DNA of 64,000 nt from Antedon mediterranea (taxonomy: Eukaryota > Echinodermata > Crinoidea > Comatulida > Antedonidae): contig NC_092680.1 in assembly GCF_964355755.1 (NCBI RefSeq), forward strand, positions 8,349,001-8,413,000. Direction: 5' to 3'. Position 1 is the first letter of the stretch; the number at the start of each line of letters is the position of its first letter. The notes under the pieces are model-generated. The model made no database searches and was not told where the DNA came from. It worked only from the letters and a program-made list of their open reading frames with translations. This document shows positions 10,337-23,749 of the stretch, one piece after another. The position numbers and the translations under genes are program-made.

Positions 10337-12464
10337 TACTCTTCCCTGGTTTACCCCATGATTTGCACAGAAGGCACAATTTGACAGTATTCTAACACTG
10401 GTGCTCTGTGGTCAGCGTGTTATAGGATGAAAACAACTAGCTAAATTACGTCAATCAAGTCAATCAACATATAGTATAAAACATCGTTGGGTGATCGTTT
10501 GACGTCCGTATGACAACTAGCGTGTCACACCAAAGTACAAATAAACTCACGAGATGGTTCATCAGCTGTATTGGGCTTCTGTTAGGAAGGATGACGTGGT
10601 GCGTTAAAACCACATTAATTCAGTTTTTAGGGAAGTTAAACAGGTGCACACAGTGTGTACACGAAAAATTATTTTAATGAATTTTCTTTATAAATTAATA
10701 CATACAAATCTTGCTTGGAAATGCAATGGTAGGTTAAATAAGTATTAATAGTGAGGATAATATAATTTTGTATTATTATATCATTTTCGTAAACAATGAA
10801 GATCATCGTTTTTCCACTTTTCCATTTTGTATTTTCTGCCTCAAATTTAATTTTTAAAACAGCAAAATAAGTGTATAGTAGACACTATAGGCAGTTGTTA
10901 GATTGCCTCGGTGTAGATTACAAAATTTCTTTTTTGATTAAGCTAATTTAATTAAATGGAGTAGGCCTACTTTTTGGAATCCACACAACCTACGCCTAAG
11001 CTATGAAATTCTTTGAAGAACAAATAGTGTAGTTTATCATTGGTATTGCTAATCATGGCTGCAAAATTAACTTTTAGTTAAATTTATCTAAATATTTTTT
11101 TTGAATCTTTATAAACCATTTCACAGAAATACTATTTACGTTAGAATAATGTGTTTAGTTGAAAGTCTGACTGGAGTGAACTCTGTCATCGATATAATTG
11201 GAAACGAATTGGCAATGACAATGGGACACCATAGGTCACATTTTTGTATGCTTTCTATGCTTTTCAAATGTGCTTTAATCTAATTTGATTCTATGGTTGA
11301 ATCAGAAAACGTACTATTTCTAATATTGGTCATGGCCTGTTGTGTGTTTGGTACACCTGGGAAATAAAAGAAGACATTTGGTACAAGCCTCGTCTAATTT
11401 GAATAAGTTCACAGAAGAGGTGCTGATTGATACATTGTGTGATTTAAATACCCACGAAACAGAAATGATGAGACTAATGTCCGTCAGATCAGCCTTAACA
11501 TATTAAAATTCAAATAAATGCATATACACGTGCAAACATGTACATCTATTTGACAGTATAACATCAAACACATGTGGTATAGAAGTGGGTAGGGGAAAGG
11601 TCTAGTAAATATACATATTAGTGATAGTAACCCCTGAAACCTGTTTATTCTTCAGGGTTTCCCTTAGAGGATATTCTAGGTTAAGTTAAAATTGTATGGT
11701 GCAGCGGTGTTAACGTGGTGGGTTAATATCAACATACATAGTAAAACAAGTGATACACCGAGGTACTGTAGCTAGAACTACTGTACGCATGCGTAAATGG
11801 GATAAACTATTAATTGTCAACTCGAAAGGAACGATGCGAATGGTATTGATTTAAGTATGTGCTATAACGAAATCCACGTACTTTGGTAAGGGGTGAATGG
11901 AATTACTATTTTGAAAGTATATTTCCAAGGGCAAAATATGAATAACTGACTAATAGCATTAAGAAAACTATCCATTTTAATCTCAAATCAAATGAAGCAC
12001 TCTGCTTTTCTTAGGAGAAATCACTTCAACAATGTTATGATTTCTTCATCCAATCAGATTATCATCAGTGACAAAAAAGATCAGTAACTTCAATTTGGAA
12101 CTTGGAACGGACCGAACGGTTTCGGTTCTTCAAGCCCCTTAGATACCTCACAAGTACCGTTTTTTGAGAGCAAAGGAAAAGGATAACACTATCAATGATT
12201 TTAAATACCTAATTTGTGTCAATATTTTGATAACAACAATTACACTCGGGACCGTTTATTGCGATTGCCTTTCATGTACCGGTACAGTGTGTCATTTTCT
12301 TTAAATAAGAAATCGTTTCGATGAACTTTTTCATCACGATTAAACATAATTACATTATTAATGTCATTAGATAAATGCAACCTTATTCATGTAAGCAGAC
12401 TCCAAATGTTCGAAATAAAGAAACGCCGTTTACGCAACATTTCGATGATAAGAATTTTATGACG
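10337..12464. other. Gene-free stretch
   Basis: No exon or repeat boundary was recognised. One TAGGCCTA is at 10962 and a perfect 12-bp palindrome TACGCATGCGTA lies near 11784. Confidence 0.4.
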
Positions 12465-12640
12465 CGATATGAATGAAATGTTTTGAATGAAATGCTTTAA
12501 ATTGAATGTTTTATTTTAAATGTTTTGAATTGAAATGTTTTGCATGAAATGTTTTGAATGAAATGTTTTGAATGAAATGTTTTGAATAAAATGTTTTGAA
12601 TGAAATGTTTTGAATGAATTTAATTGAATGCTTTGAAAAG
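12465..12640. repeat. Minisatellite of about 15 bp
   Basis: About ten imperfect units of TGAATGAAATGTTT(T) are arrayed head to tail. The array ends about 30 bp before the left arm of the foldback element. Confidence 0.8.
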
Positions 12641-12999
12641 TCATTCAAATATGGCACGCCAGGACGGACATAACTATGTCAAGTTGACCTCGCTCGTGTT
12701 ATGTAGACATCGCTCGTGTTGAGTTTACACATCGCTCGTGTTATGGAGACATCGCTCTAGTTGAGTTTACACATCGCTCGTGTTAAGTTTACACGTCACG
12801 CGTGTTGAGTTTTTACACATCGCGCGTGTTGAGTTTTTACACATCGCGCGTGTTGAGTTTTTACACATCGCGCGTGTTGAGTTTTACACATCGTGCGTGT
12901 TGAGTTTTTACACATCGCGCGTGTTGAGTTTTTACACATCGCGCGTATCGACTTTATACACACATCGCACGTGTTGAGTTTTTACGCATCTCTCAAGCA

Positions 13000-13300
13000 T
13001 AGTAATGTCAGAATTTTTATTTATTCTTTTAGCCAGTTTTATTGCATATTTTAACTAATTATTGGTACCTGTATAATGTAATGTTTATAGTACTTTTGAT
13101 GTTATTATGCCTATAGGCCTATGTTGCTTTTAAAATGTTTTATCCCTGTAGTATTCAAGTCTGTTTTTAATATATTGTTTTAAATAATATATTAATATTG
13201 TTTATAGTAATAATTTTATTAATATACATTTTAAAATTTTGAAAATGTACTCATATTATTTCCATTTTAATTGGCAAAATAAAATTGAATCTTGAATCAT
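13000..13300 (+). mobile_element. LINE-like 3' UTR and tail inside the foldback spacer
   Basis: AT-rich sequence ends in GGCAAAATAAAATTGAATCTTGAATCAT, here given as the motif AATAAAATTGAATC at about 13278-13291. A poly(A)-signal-like AATAAA followed by short ATTGAATC repeats resembles LINE 3' ends elsewhere in the window. No coding sequence accompanies it, so the orientation and class are tentative. Confidence 0.3.
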
Positions 13301-13383
13301 CATTAGAGAGGAGGCGTGGCTAGAATGTCCAGTTCGTCCCTTTTTCTCTTACTTGTCATCAGAGAGTAGAAATCAGAGTAGAA

Positions 13384-13488
13384 ATGGCGTTTAATGAATA
13401 CACTAAAGGAATCATAGATCTATTGGGTGAATTTATTAGATTAAATGATTCATTTATTACTAATTATGCCCAGGCCCAGCAAGCCTAG
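13384..13488 (+). CDS. Small ORF in the foldback spacer, 34 residues, unknown
   Basis: An ATG in good context (AGAAATGG) opens a frame starting MAFNEYTKGIIDLLGEF and continuing through RLNDSFITNYAQAQQA to a TAG at 13486. The amphipathic, non-repetitive composition is unlike the surrounding DNA. It may be the first coding exon of a gene carried by the foldback element or a relic. No homologue is recognised. Confidence 0.25.
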   Translation: MAFNEYTKGIIDLLGEFIRLNDSFITNYAQAQQA

Positions 13489-13945
13489 AAGGCCTGGTGT
13501 AAAAATCAGAGCCTAAGGCCTATGCTAGCCTAGCTAGGCCTATAGCCTAGGCCTGACCCAGTCTCATGACAGAAATTATGCCTAGCTAGGAGGCAGGGAG
13601 GGCCTAATAATAGTAAACTCGATATGCCGCGATGTGTAAAACTCAACACGCGCGATGTGTAAAAACTCGATATGCGCACTCAACACGCGCGATGTGTAAA
13701 ACTCAACACGCGCGATGTGTAAAAACTCGATACGCGCGATGTGTAAAAACTCAACACGCGCGACGTGTAAAAACTCAACACGCGCGACGTGTATAAACTC
13801 AACACGAGCGATGTCTCCATAACACGAGCGATGTGTATACTGAACTCGAGCGATATCTCCATAACACGAGTGATGTGTAAACTCAACTCGAGCGATGTCT
13901 CCATAACACGAGCGATGTTTTTAACTCAACTCGAGCGATGTCATG

Positions 13946-16900
13946 ACAAAACTCAACCAATCACTGATGAACCTAAAAGTACACCTTTATTTTAGCATTG
14001 TCCGTGAAAACATTATTGATAACAGACTAAACAATATAGACCTAAACCACAAACTTTTCTTATATGTTCTGAATCAAATGAATAATTGTATTTAAAAAAG
14101 TTCCATATTTTTTAACAACTGTAAACTTTAATTGTTTAAGTTCCTCACATAAAAAAAACAATCTTGGCAGTTCCAAAAGACTTCAACTTGCTTATTAATT
14201 TCATGTCTCCAAAACAATTTCCCAAACATACATTTTAATCTAATAGGCCTATTTGAGAAAATTCTAAATGCTTATTACGTGCCAATGTTTCTATTTTTCT
14301 TTTTTAGCTTATAAATTACATGTAGAACAAAGATTTTAAATTAACTTAGAGGAGTTTCGATTTCTTTTCTTGCTTGCATGTTATAAATTACGTTTTTATT
14401 TAAGATTAAATGTTTTTGAAATGATGAATATTTCTCCAAAGTTTTCTTTCATGCAAAATAATTAATCAAGTTACTGTTCAATGAAAATGAAAAGTTACTT
14501 TAAATTAGCCAGAGTCATATATAATCTACCAAAACAAAAATATCGTTCTCTAAAATTATGATAAACATTGGAAAACAATTGTGTTTGTTTTCTTCAATAA
14601 AAATAAATGTTATTCCATAAATTATGGGAAAAACAACGGCACAATTAATCTATAGATAGAAAGCAATAAATTATTAGGCCTACTACTAATAATAAGATAA
14701 CAATAAAAAAAAAGTTAATGTTTCATCAAAATACACATATTTTAAGTTGAATTCACTGTAATTCTAAAAATAAAATTACTGACTATCAAATTACTTTAAT
14801 ATTATTTGATGTTTTGATCCTTCTGTTAGAGTTGTGCCCTAATGACTTAGACTAATCTTAACGATCAGTCCTACATTTCACGAATGAAAGTACAACCGTC
14901 AAGAACAAGATTCTATTTATCATTTTGTTGTGTCCGGATATTCTTTGGATTTAAAGCTTATTACCTGTCTTTATATGTAATTGATTGATGTCGGAGTCTC
15001 CTTAAATGAAATGAAAACATTAGTACACGCCAAATTACAGTTGAAAAATTGGTTGTTGGAATGAAGATCAATAAAAACATTGAACAGATAAGTACAGTAT
15101 TATATTAGGCAATTGTTTGTTTAACATATCGTGGATGAACTGTAATTATTTATAAAGGAATGCATGTTGTTTTGTTGTCAGTTTTCTTTTAAACTAGTAT
15201 TTATATGGAAATTGTAATCTCAATTTTCATATTGTAAGTAACATTTAAATGTGACATGCGTGTGACCTTTGGTCCCGCTTTAGTAGAGCACATGTATACA
15301 TTTCCGTATTGAATTGACCCGTTCTGACCCATGACTTTCATGGTAATTGAACCGCAAATGTTGTTCTGACTTTTCTTTGACAAATGCCCGCGTCCTGGGA
15401 AAATAATAAAGATGATATCGTTACAACGATCATAGGTTAAATTTCAACAGATATATGCACAACAGGCGAAAATGTAACTTAAAAATGAAATGTATTATTG
15501 CTTGCGTCATACCCTACGTACGACATAGGCCTATGTTGCGCCACGGCTTTTTACAATATTATTCACCGATAATAGAAGTGAAAGGAACGTTACTTTTTTA
15601 TGATGATAAGATCTGATCTGTACCTGACAATGTCAGGCGGTTTGAATTGAAAAATATATCAGGAGTAAATAATGGCAACTCTGCATTGCCTACAGTACAT
15701 ACAACGTCATATACTGTAATTGGTCTACTAATTAAAAAAACTGCTATACAAAATAGTCATAAGTTGTTTTCAATTTGTATTTTACAAATAAGGAATTCAC
15801 CAGAGGGATAATGGTTTAAACCAAATTTTAAAAACATTTCTAAAAGATATCATTCTTTAAATTAGATAACGTTTGTAATATAGTAGATATATACGTCGTT
15901 TAATTTCAAATGATATTCTACCGTGTGTCATGTACGTGGTCTTTTGGTAAGTTCCAATTGGATAGAAGTTATGGTTACAGATTTTTTTTGCTCAGAAATG
16001 TGTATATAAGATCTATTTATAACCGATTAACATACTAATTTTATACTTATTATTGTACTGATTATTATCTTCGTCTTACAAATTTTTTATAAGTAACTAT
16101 TGGATATTTTGCCTGTTTCATTTCTGTAAGAAACTTGCACATCAGTGGTTAATTTTGCTTATTGGTAATATCTAATAACGTGAAAAATGTGGCAGTTGCC
16201 ATCGTCGAGCATGGCTCTCAATGGCTCGCTGAAATAAAATACAGCGGCAGCTGCAAAGAGAGGTGTCCGGCATGAAACATCAGACAGTGTGAAAAGGTTA
16301 CGCCCAAATGAGTTGAGGTTCACTGTATAGGTCCCACGTGATTTTCTGTCAAATAAATATTAATATTATAATACCGTTCCTAGCAGTGCATTCATTCTTG
16401 AAATGATGACGTCATTGATTAAATGTGTTTAACATCAACGCGTAAGCTGCACGTGCTAGAACGCACACATTCATTATTAAGTGTAATCATTTGAAAGATC
16501 AAACCTATTAAATTCTCTGTATTAAAATGTGTTTTATGGTTCATATTTTAACACAAACTAATAATTTGAGTTCAGTTTGGTTTAACGGTCCGTTTAAAAT
16601 AGCAATTGCTCCTAATAATAAAATAATAAATAACTTTAAACGATACACACGTAACGTAATTGGAACGTATTTTAAAACAATGTGTGAAAAGAAACACAAT
16701 AATACAATACGATACAGGCGTTTAATGATTACATGTTTAAGCTTACCTTGAACAACATTTAGAAATTTAATTAATAATTATTATTATTGAATATTGTATA
16801 TGTATAAATCTATTCCATTTAAACCTATATTATCGTGGTTTTAGTCATGTTTCACTTTTGACCTTAAAGTTTTAAACGAGGTTCGTTGTCTTCTTTCGGT

Positions 16901-17320
16901 CTGAAAATAATGCAGGACGATTCATACTGTTAATAAAAATTGATAGAAATACGAAGCGATTTATACAAATAACAATTTAGTTTAATCAAGTAATGTCTTT
17001 GACAAATAATCTTGAACTGTAAGGATATTTCCTAATGTGTCAAACGTATTATGGTTTCTTTCTTGTATAGATGAAGATTTCCGCAACTGTCTTCTACTAA
17101 TTGTGAGTTTGACAAAATAGAAATTGTTTTCATTGGCTCTAAGAAATAGAAATAGAGTAATTAGTGGAAAATGTAAAAATAACATGTTAATACTACACAT
17201 TTTTTCATTGCTGTTTTTTATTGCTATTAAAGAGGTGCATGCTTTAATAAAAAATCGATATTTGTATACAAACTGTAGGCTAAATGAATGTTGGTATTTT
17301 GTATTATCAATTTTATTATG
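13946..17320. other. Gene-free stretch
   Basis: AT-rich DNA with TAGGCCTA at 14244, 14675 and 15526, a CCTGACA-A-TGTCAGG palindrome at 15623-15637 and a CRE-type TGACGTCA at 16407-16414. A G+C-richer patch at about 16190-16330 holds no frame I can support. Confidence 0.4.
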
Positions 17321-17324
17321 TTTA

Positions 17325-17420
17325 ATCAGTATCAGTATATATCTTTATTCATCCCTCATGGGGGAAATTAATAAAAGAAGGAGATGGATTACATCATCGT
17401 ACAATAAAAAGTACAAATTA
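17325..17420 (-). mobile_element. LINE 3' tail, minus strand
   Basis: On the minus strand the sequence reads TTTCCCCCATGAGGGATGAA followed by TAAAGATATATACTG. A short G-rich hairpin followed by GATGAATAAAG is a common end of non-LTR elements. Only the extreme 3' end is visible. Confidence 0.4.
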
Positions 17421-20400
17421 CAACATCAAATATAAAATATAAAAATCGTAGCATTATAAAATGTTTAAATTAATGTTTAAAAAATTGTTTAAGTTAATAT
17501 GTTTCTTTGTAGTATCTGTCGAAATAAAATAAAATTAATATACGCCCATTTAGAGTAAAATAATTTATATTTAGGCCTATAAATAAAAAATAAATTTCGT
17601 TTGTCTTCTATTTTTATTTTATTTATTTTTTTATTTATTCAAATTCTCACTGTGCTTGTACGTTTGTCCTTTTTTGTTTTTGTTCTGCAAGTTAATAAAC
17701 ATTAATTATATATTATATTTTTTCTCAGCTGACCATTCTGACACAAGTTTATCGGAAACTTTTCAATTTGTTACTTTCATGGTATTTAGCATTTTTAAAA
17801 TAAGTATCTTATCTTATTACTTTGAATTTTCTGAACGCAATCGTTTGCCTAAACGACCACTTTTCCATAGAGTCTTACACATTTTATCACCTTCTTATTG
17901 TTGACATCGTTCCAAATCGATCAAAATTCAGATGGTACACAACAATTGTCTTTGTTTCTTGGAAATTCTAATTGTTCGTTCCTAGACACGGAAACGAACT
18001 CCATCGGCACATAATTCAAACTAATGGAGTTTCAATTTTAGCAGAAAGTTATTTAGACTTCATAAGACTTTCAACAAGTAGAAATAACATATCTGATTCT
18101 AGAGCAAATAACCTCATTACGTCATTAAAATACCATAACGTATTGCTAATTATTATGTGACATCACTGGTATGCAACTGTACGAAAACCCTAAGTATAGC
18201 ATTCTGACTTAAATAAAAGGCATTTGCTATTGACTGCATGGCCTATATACTCTGTTTTCATCGTTATATAGATGTGATGATTCGATTTAGTACAAATAAT
18301 ATCATATATACATTAGCAAGTAATATGCCTATTTTCTTTTGACCGATGTGGTTTACTCTAAAACAGTTTAACTGATGACGACATGATAACGTCAGTACTT
18401 CCTAAATTTAGTTTTTGGAAACCTTGATATAGTCAACAGTACATTTTCCAGTTTTTTCATTTAGATAATGAAATGGTAGGTAAGGTTATTACTGTACCTA
18501 TTTTCTTGTTTAAGATAAAACTAATACTGTATGTTTTTTCTTGACATTGACCTTTGTGATTGGACGGAAGTTGTAATCCCCAGAGGTTAGTACACTATCT
18601 AGTTACGTGTCTTGGGATGTTCTATTTTCACTACATTATATTCGATGTGAAATATAAATATATGCAGACTTGTGTAAACAAATTGTCATGTATATCGAGT
18701 TGTAGGCCTACAGTCCTATTTCGTTCTAGGTTCACTGATGGAAAATGTTTATTTTGCAGTAGTAAACATTTATCATCATAGAAGTCATTATGTTACTTGA
18801 AAAATGAAATTACTTTATGAATAAATTTTGTTTATTTAGTAAAAAGTATTTAACAGTAATAATTTATTTTTGTTCAACAATTTAAAAAAGATTTTGCTTG
18901 CTCGATTAATCTCTCTTTATGCACATACACGATGTTTTCTTCAAAATTTAGTACAGTATCATTCTATTATCAAACGTAGATAACTGTCTTCCGAGTATCA
19001 TTTGAAATAACCCAATTGAGATTAGACTTGTAATTCTGTAGAAATAAGTTTGATATCATTGAATCAACTGTGATTGTCAAATAATGTAGTTCTATAAATA
19101 AAATGAACTCAATAAACAATTACACCTGCATTTCAGATAAAATTAGAAAACACAGACTTTGATGCAATTTCTTTTTGCATGAAAGCTGATCTTCATCAAA
19201 GACATATAAAACTATATAAAATCTGTTTAGTTTAACATTGACCACACTTATAACTTTGCAAAATGAAACATCATCAGAAATAGACATATAAACTGACGCC
19301 TTTGAAGCATCAGGATAATTGTGACAGTTGTATAAATCAGTCAAAATAACGGTCATAAGAGCTTTGGCCATTCCCTCAAGATATCCATCCTAGATTTTAA
19401 AAATATACTCAACCTTTATAACCTTACTATTGATAAATTTTAATAAGAAAATATCTCTAGAGAGTTTCATTAGGAAGACACTGAGATAAAATGAGCATGT
19501 AAAGCATCAAGAAAAAATAGTTTATATTCAGCCCAGTGAACGTTTCATCAATCATGTTTGGGTTCAGCTCTTGCTATATTTTTCAAATAATGGTTTAGCA
19601 AATAGTGAAAGAAGAGGATTTGGGGAGAGGGGTCCCATATCACAACATTGTTGCCAAACTCGGACGTTCGAAATGTATTCATTCTGTAAAATATCTCGAT
19701 ACAATTACAATATAATATCCGTATTGTTATATAATCGACATTTCCTGATTTGCCGTCATGGCTTCATGGGCGTAGGCTACTAGGATCAACAAGCCCCATA
19801 ACGAGGGATTATCGAATGACACCAATTGAAACACTCGTGTAACCCCTCATAAAAACGATGTGATCATGTGCTCTTATAATAGAGTGCACAAGACACGTGC
19901 CATGCATCCATGTACTCCGTTTTAAGTCATTAACCGACTTTATAATTACATTTTCCTTCAAATGAAAAGACAATTTTTTTTAACTGGATTGATTTAATTT
20001 CGATTGTACTTTTTAGTTCTTAACCTCTTGACAATATTGACATTTGTCAGGTTTATTAATTCGTGTCTCATCAATAAACTGTTACGGATATCTGACACGA
20101 TCAATTTCTTCCATCCTGAAGAAAAAATTAGATTGAAACCGATATGTATGCACTGTGTAGTTTAGACAGATGGTCCTGCATACCCCGTGTATCTTGTTAT
20201 TCAATGACTGATTGCAAGCCCTCATATTCAATTAATAAGTCGGCAGCAAATGATTTTTACACCGACTGTTTTTTAACGTTGAGCACATCTGAAACAAGTG
20301 CGTCTAACATCGTCGCTTTTGATACGTTAAGTCCTGTGTTATTTGAACAGGTGTAGCTCGTTGTACAACAGGTGGCCACGTTGGCTACAGTCCAGTAACA

Positions 20401-23400
20401 TTCAACACTAGAATCACTTTAGACATGTAAGCCTTGCGGTTCAAGAGGCATGTATTTATTTTATCCGGTTGTCTGACCTGTTTGTATAACGGTGTCCTCT
20501 ATAGTTTTGCACAACATTAATTAATTCAATAGTAGGAGAATCAAACTACACCAAGTAGTGAATTTCCAACAACAAAAAACAATCCATCCCCTGCTTTCTC
20601 ATAGGAACCAGAGAATCGTATGATAGCTCATTTCGTTTTCTCAAACCCATCCAAATCCATTTCACAAAATAGTTCACATAAAATAATTATATAAAAAATA
20701 CATACTTCGTTAATTGTCATTAAATTTTACTTTAGAGTTATATAGCCTAGCAAGCGTCTATTAATTCATACTTCGTAATGTATAAACAAATAATATAAGC
20801 AGTTAGAATAACTACCGCCAGAATATATTTTATTTCAGGTGGTGAATTGAATCAAGGCTACCAATAGTCTTGATTGAACAAGTTTGTAGTTACGAATACG
20901 GATAGGCCTATAGTTATAGTAGTTAGACCTACAGTAGTCCTATAGGTCCATTAGGCCAGCTGTTACTAAAAAAAAAAGGCCCAAACATTGTAATATATAA
21001 ATGATGGTATATAAATTGTAATTTTCCTCTTTTAAAATGGTCATCACCAATTTGTATCTAAAGAAAAAGAGAAAAAACTTGTTGACATTAGTTTTTGGTA
21101 GTTTGTAAAAGTTTTACAACAAATATAAGAGTTTCGAAATATACTGACCTGGGGAAATTCTTTCGTTTTCGATACTGTATGTTACAAGATGAAATATCTG
21201 TAAACAATTGTTTGTAACCACAAACAACACGTCATGAGAAAGAATTTTAAAAGTGTTACGTTAAAAGAATTGGTGAAATGGTTGAATAGTCAACAGGTGT
21301 CTGTCTGAATCATATCAGTAGACCATGGTCTAGCCTTTGATCAAGTGAAGCTTCCTTTATGTTGTTTTTGATAATAATCGTTCAATTTACGGAATGCATG
21401 TATTCCTTTGGGTTTTGTAGATAATGTAGCTCAAAAGCTTCATAACCAACTATACATACATAACTGTATACAATATATTTCAGAAATTAGTAAAATAATT
21501 ACGAAAATATTTATTTAGCGTCAGTGGCTTATGCTGCTTATGTAATCTCTGGAAACTTATGACTATGCTTTTCCTTAAAGGCGGTAAGGTTGGAGGGGAG
21601 CGAGGTGCAGGGTTGGCTGAATAGAGGTTTCCCAACGGATGTGTTCTACTGTAAGCATAATTTTCCATATTATATTATGTATCTAAAAGATAATGTATAC
21701 AATATTTAGCAAATGAATTAACAGAAGACCTAGTACCAGTCCCGGTACCAGTATGATTGACAATTTAAGAATGTCTAGGGTAGGACTTGCTCCTGGCTAT
21801 GAAATAAATCCCCATGGTTTAATGTCTGCCACTGAAATGGTGACGCGATGTAAAGCCTGCAGCGAAAAACTAATCCAGAAATGGAAATATTTCGATTCAA
21901 AGTTCGAAAAAGTGAAGATGGCGTTATTCAAAAACAACTTCTTCAAACAGATTTTAGTTTTTACAAGATCTGGATGTTTGTAATTTTGTTAATACACTTA
22001 AATATGTGATATTTTAAATTCCCGGCCTAAATTTTCTATAATTGATTTATGACGTCACTACGTCATAGTGGTTCAGGGTGTAGGCTACGTATTAAGATAA
22101 GTTTTTAGTTAGCATTTTTTTGCATTTTCTTATTCTAAGAAATTGTGTTTTATATGTTGGACTTGTAAACATACCTTTATATAATTGTACACTCCTTTTT
22201 TTCTTATATACATACAATTTTTATATACTGATCCTTTGTGGGATGGTAAAGTGTTTATAACGCTATTTCTGTTAACATTAGAACAAAAAAACACACCTAA
22301 CTCTGTGTACCAGATGTATCCAACTTGTATTGGCTTCCTCGGTAGTTGCATGTAATTAGTTTGATGTATTTATACTTAATGTACTTGCGGGACTTTTATT
22401 GTGCTGTGTAATGGTTTAAATTGAATACAGTAATGACCGCCTGCACACAACAACTTCCCTTTAAGATTATTATTGTTAAGATAACTGCCGAGGGAACAAT
22501 GGCAAATTAATAAACACTATTATTTCCATTAAGAATATATAAATATAACATACTTAATCAACTAAAGCTGAAGGCTAAAATAATTTTAAATATATAATGA
22601 CTTTATAAGAAAGGATTAAACTACAGCTATATGTGTTTTATACGTGCCACTTGGAATTGGATAGAACACAATTATTTATCTGAAAACAAATGTAATTTAA
22701 AGCATAAAATGATCAAATTGGCCGAAAGCCATTTTTTTTGGTTTTGGTTTTTGGTTTAATGTAACCGTTTGTTTTGTCTCATTATGTTTTTCGTTTTGTT
22801 TGTGCAAAAGTGATTAACTATACAAATATCTGATTTTATTAATGATCATTTTTCGTGTTTTTAGTGACAATACATCTCTAAATGTATACGGTAGTACAAA
22901 TGATGACATTTAGGTTAGTAATTCTTATAAGCTTGTATTATTTGAAATCTTTCGTTTTATATTCAATTTTAATATATCAGTTTAAACACAGCCAATATCG
23001 GTCTGAGAAAAAGAAAAGAAAAGTTGGTTGAGAATAAAGTAGTTATTTCGATTTTGATCAATGTTGTGATATTATTGATAATAATTGATTAACTCTTTAA
23101 ATTTAAACATTTTTAAAGTTTGTTTTTGAGGGTTGAAATACAAGTCATCTGTACGGAACACGGACCATTTACACAATTTCAGGGTCAGGGAAATTGAAAT
23201 GATGATTTGTAAAAATTATCTTGTACATTTGTCTTTGATTGACGTTGATATTGTTAACGTGACAGCTGGACGCATGCGTGCATTTGATAGAAACTTTAAG
23301 TTAATAAAATTCGAAGGAAATTCAATTATATCAGTGAAAATGTTTGTTAACCAGAAACTGTTAAAGAATGTTGCATATTTTAATATATTATAATGTCGAA

Positions 23401-23570
23401 TAAGGATGATGGAATGGAATGGATGATGATACTACAGTAGTGATTATTCTTTCCCAGTATCAACATCGCTAGAAGCAGAAATGAATATGATATACCGTAA
23501 TAAATACAATATTTTAACAAAGCCATATACATTGCTGCAATCGCGTGTAAAAATGTTAGTTAGTGTTTAC
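17421..23570. other. Gene-free stretch
   Basis: No exon was supported on either strand. TAGGCCTA occurs at 17572, 18703 and 20903. At 22049-22068 a palindromic double CRE-like site (TATGACGTCACTACGTCATA) is present. A 76-residue frame at 21753-21983 lacks splice signals and family features. Confidence 0.35.
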
Positions 23571-23571
23571 C

Positions 23572-23620
23572 GACCGACCAACCGAGCCCTGGAGTCGCGT
23601 TGCACGCACGCGACTAAAAG
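23572..23620 (-). repeat. AGTCGCG-family fragment, copy D
   Basis: Plus-strand CCGACCGACCAACCGAG precedes AGTCGCGT-TGCACGC-ACGCGACT (23593-23615) and TAAAAG. It is a terminal fragment of the family seen at 5.8, 7.2 and 27.3 kb, with a longer hairpin loop. Confidence 0.55.
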
Positions 23621-23749
23621 TGTGTTTCATTTGTGTATAAATTACAAATCCAAACACAAAAGTTTTGTAAACGGTAACCTATTTTCAGTAAATAGTGATT
23701 TTACTATTTTACTAATGTAAAATCGCAAGAGCACCAGGGATGAATAAGT

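Larger units (their letters stand above)
12670..13945. mobile_element. Foldback (TU-like) element with tandem-repeat inverted arms
   Basis: The left arm (about 12670-12995) is a head-to-tail array of a 20-22 bp unit, outer units of type CTCGTGTTATGGAGACATCG alternating with CTCGTGTTGAGTTTACACATCG-like units, and inner units of type GCGCGTGTTGAGTTTTTACA. The right arm (about 13618-13945) is the reverse complement with the same order of variants from outside to inside, including the inner CGCGTATCGA variant. A spacer of about 620 bp separates them. Long inverted arms built of short tandem repeats define foldback elements such as Drosophila FB and sea-urchin TU. No clear target duplication was found. 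Open frames in the arms are repeat artefacts. Confidence 0.75.

Noticed and set aside
12780-12977. 65-residue open frame
   Set aside because: It is a translation of the 22-bp foldback arm repeats (periodic VEFLHIAR).
13680-13995. Open frames on both strands in the right foldback arm
   Set aside because: Repeat-derived periodic peptides without any independent coding sign.
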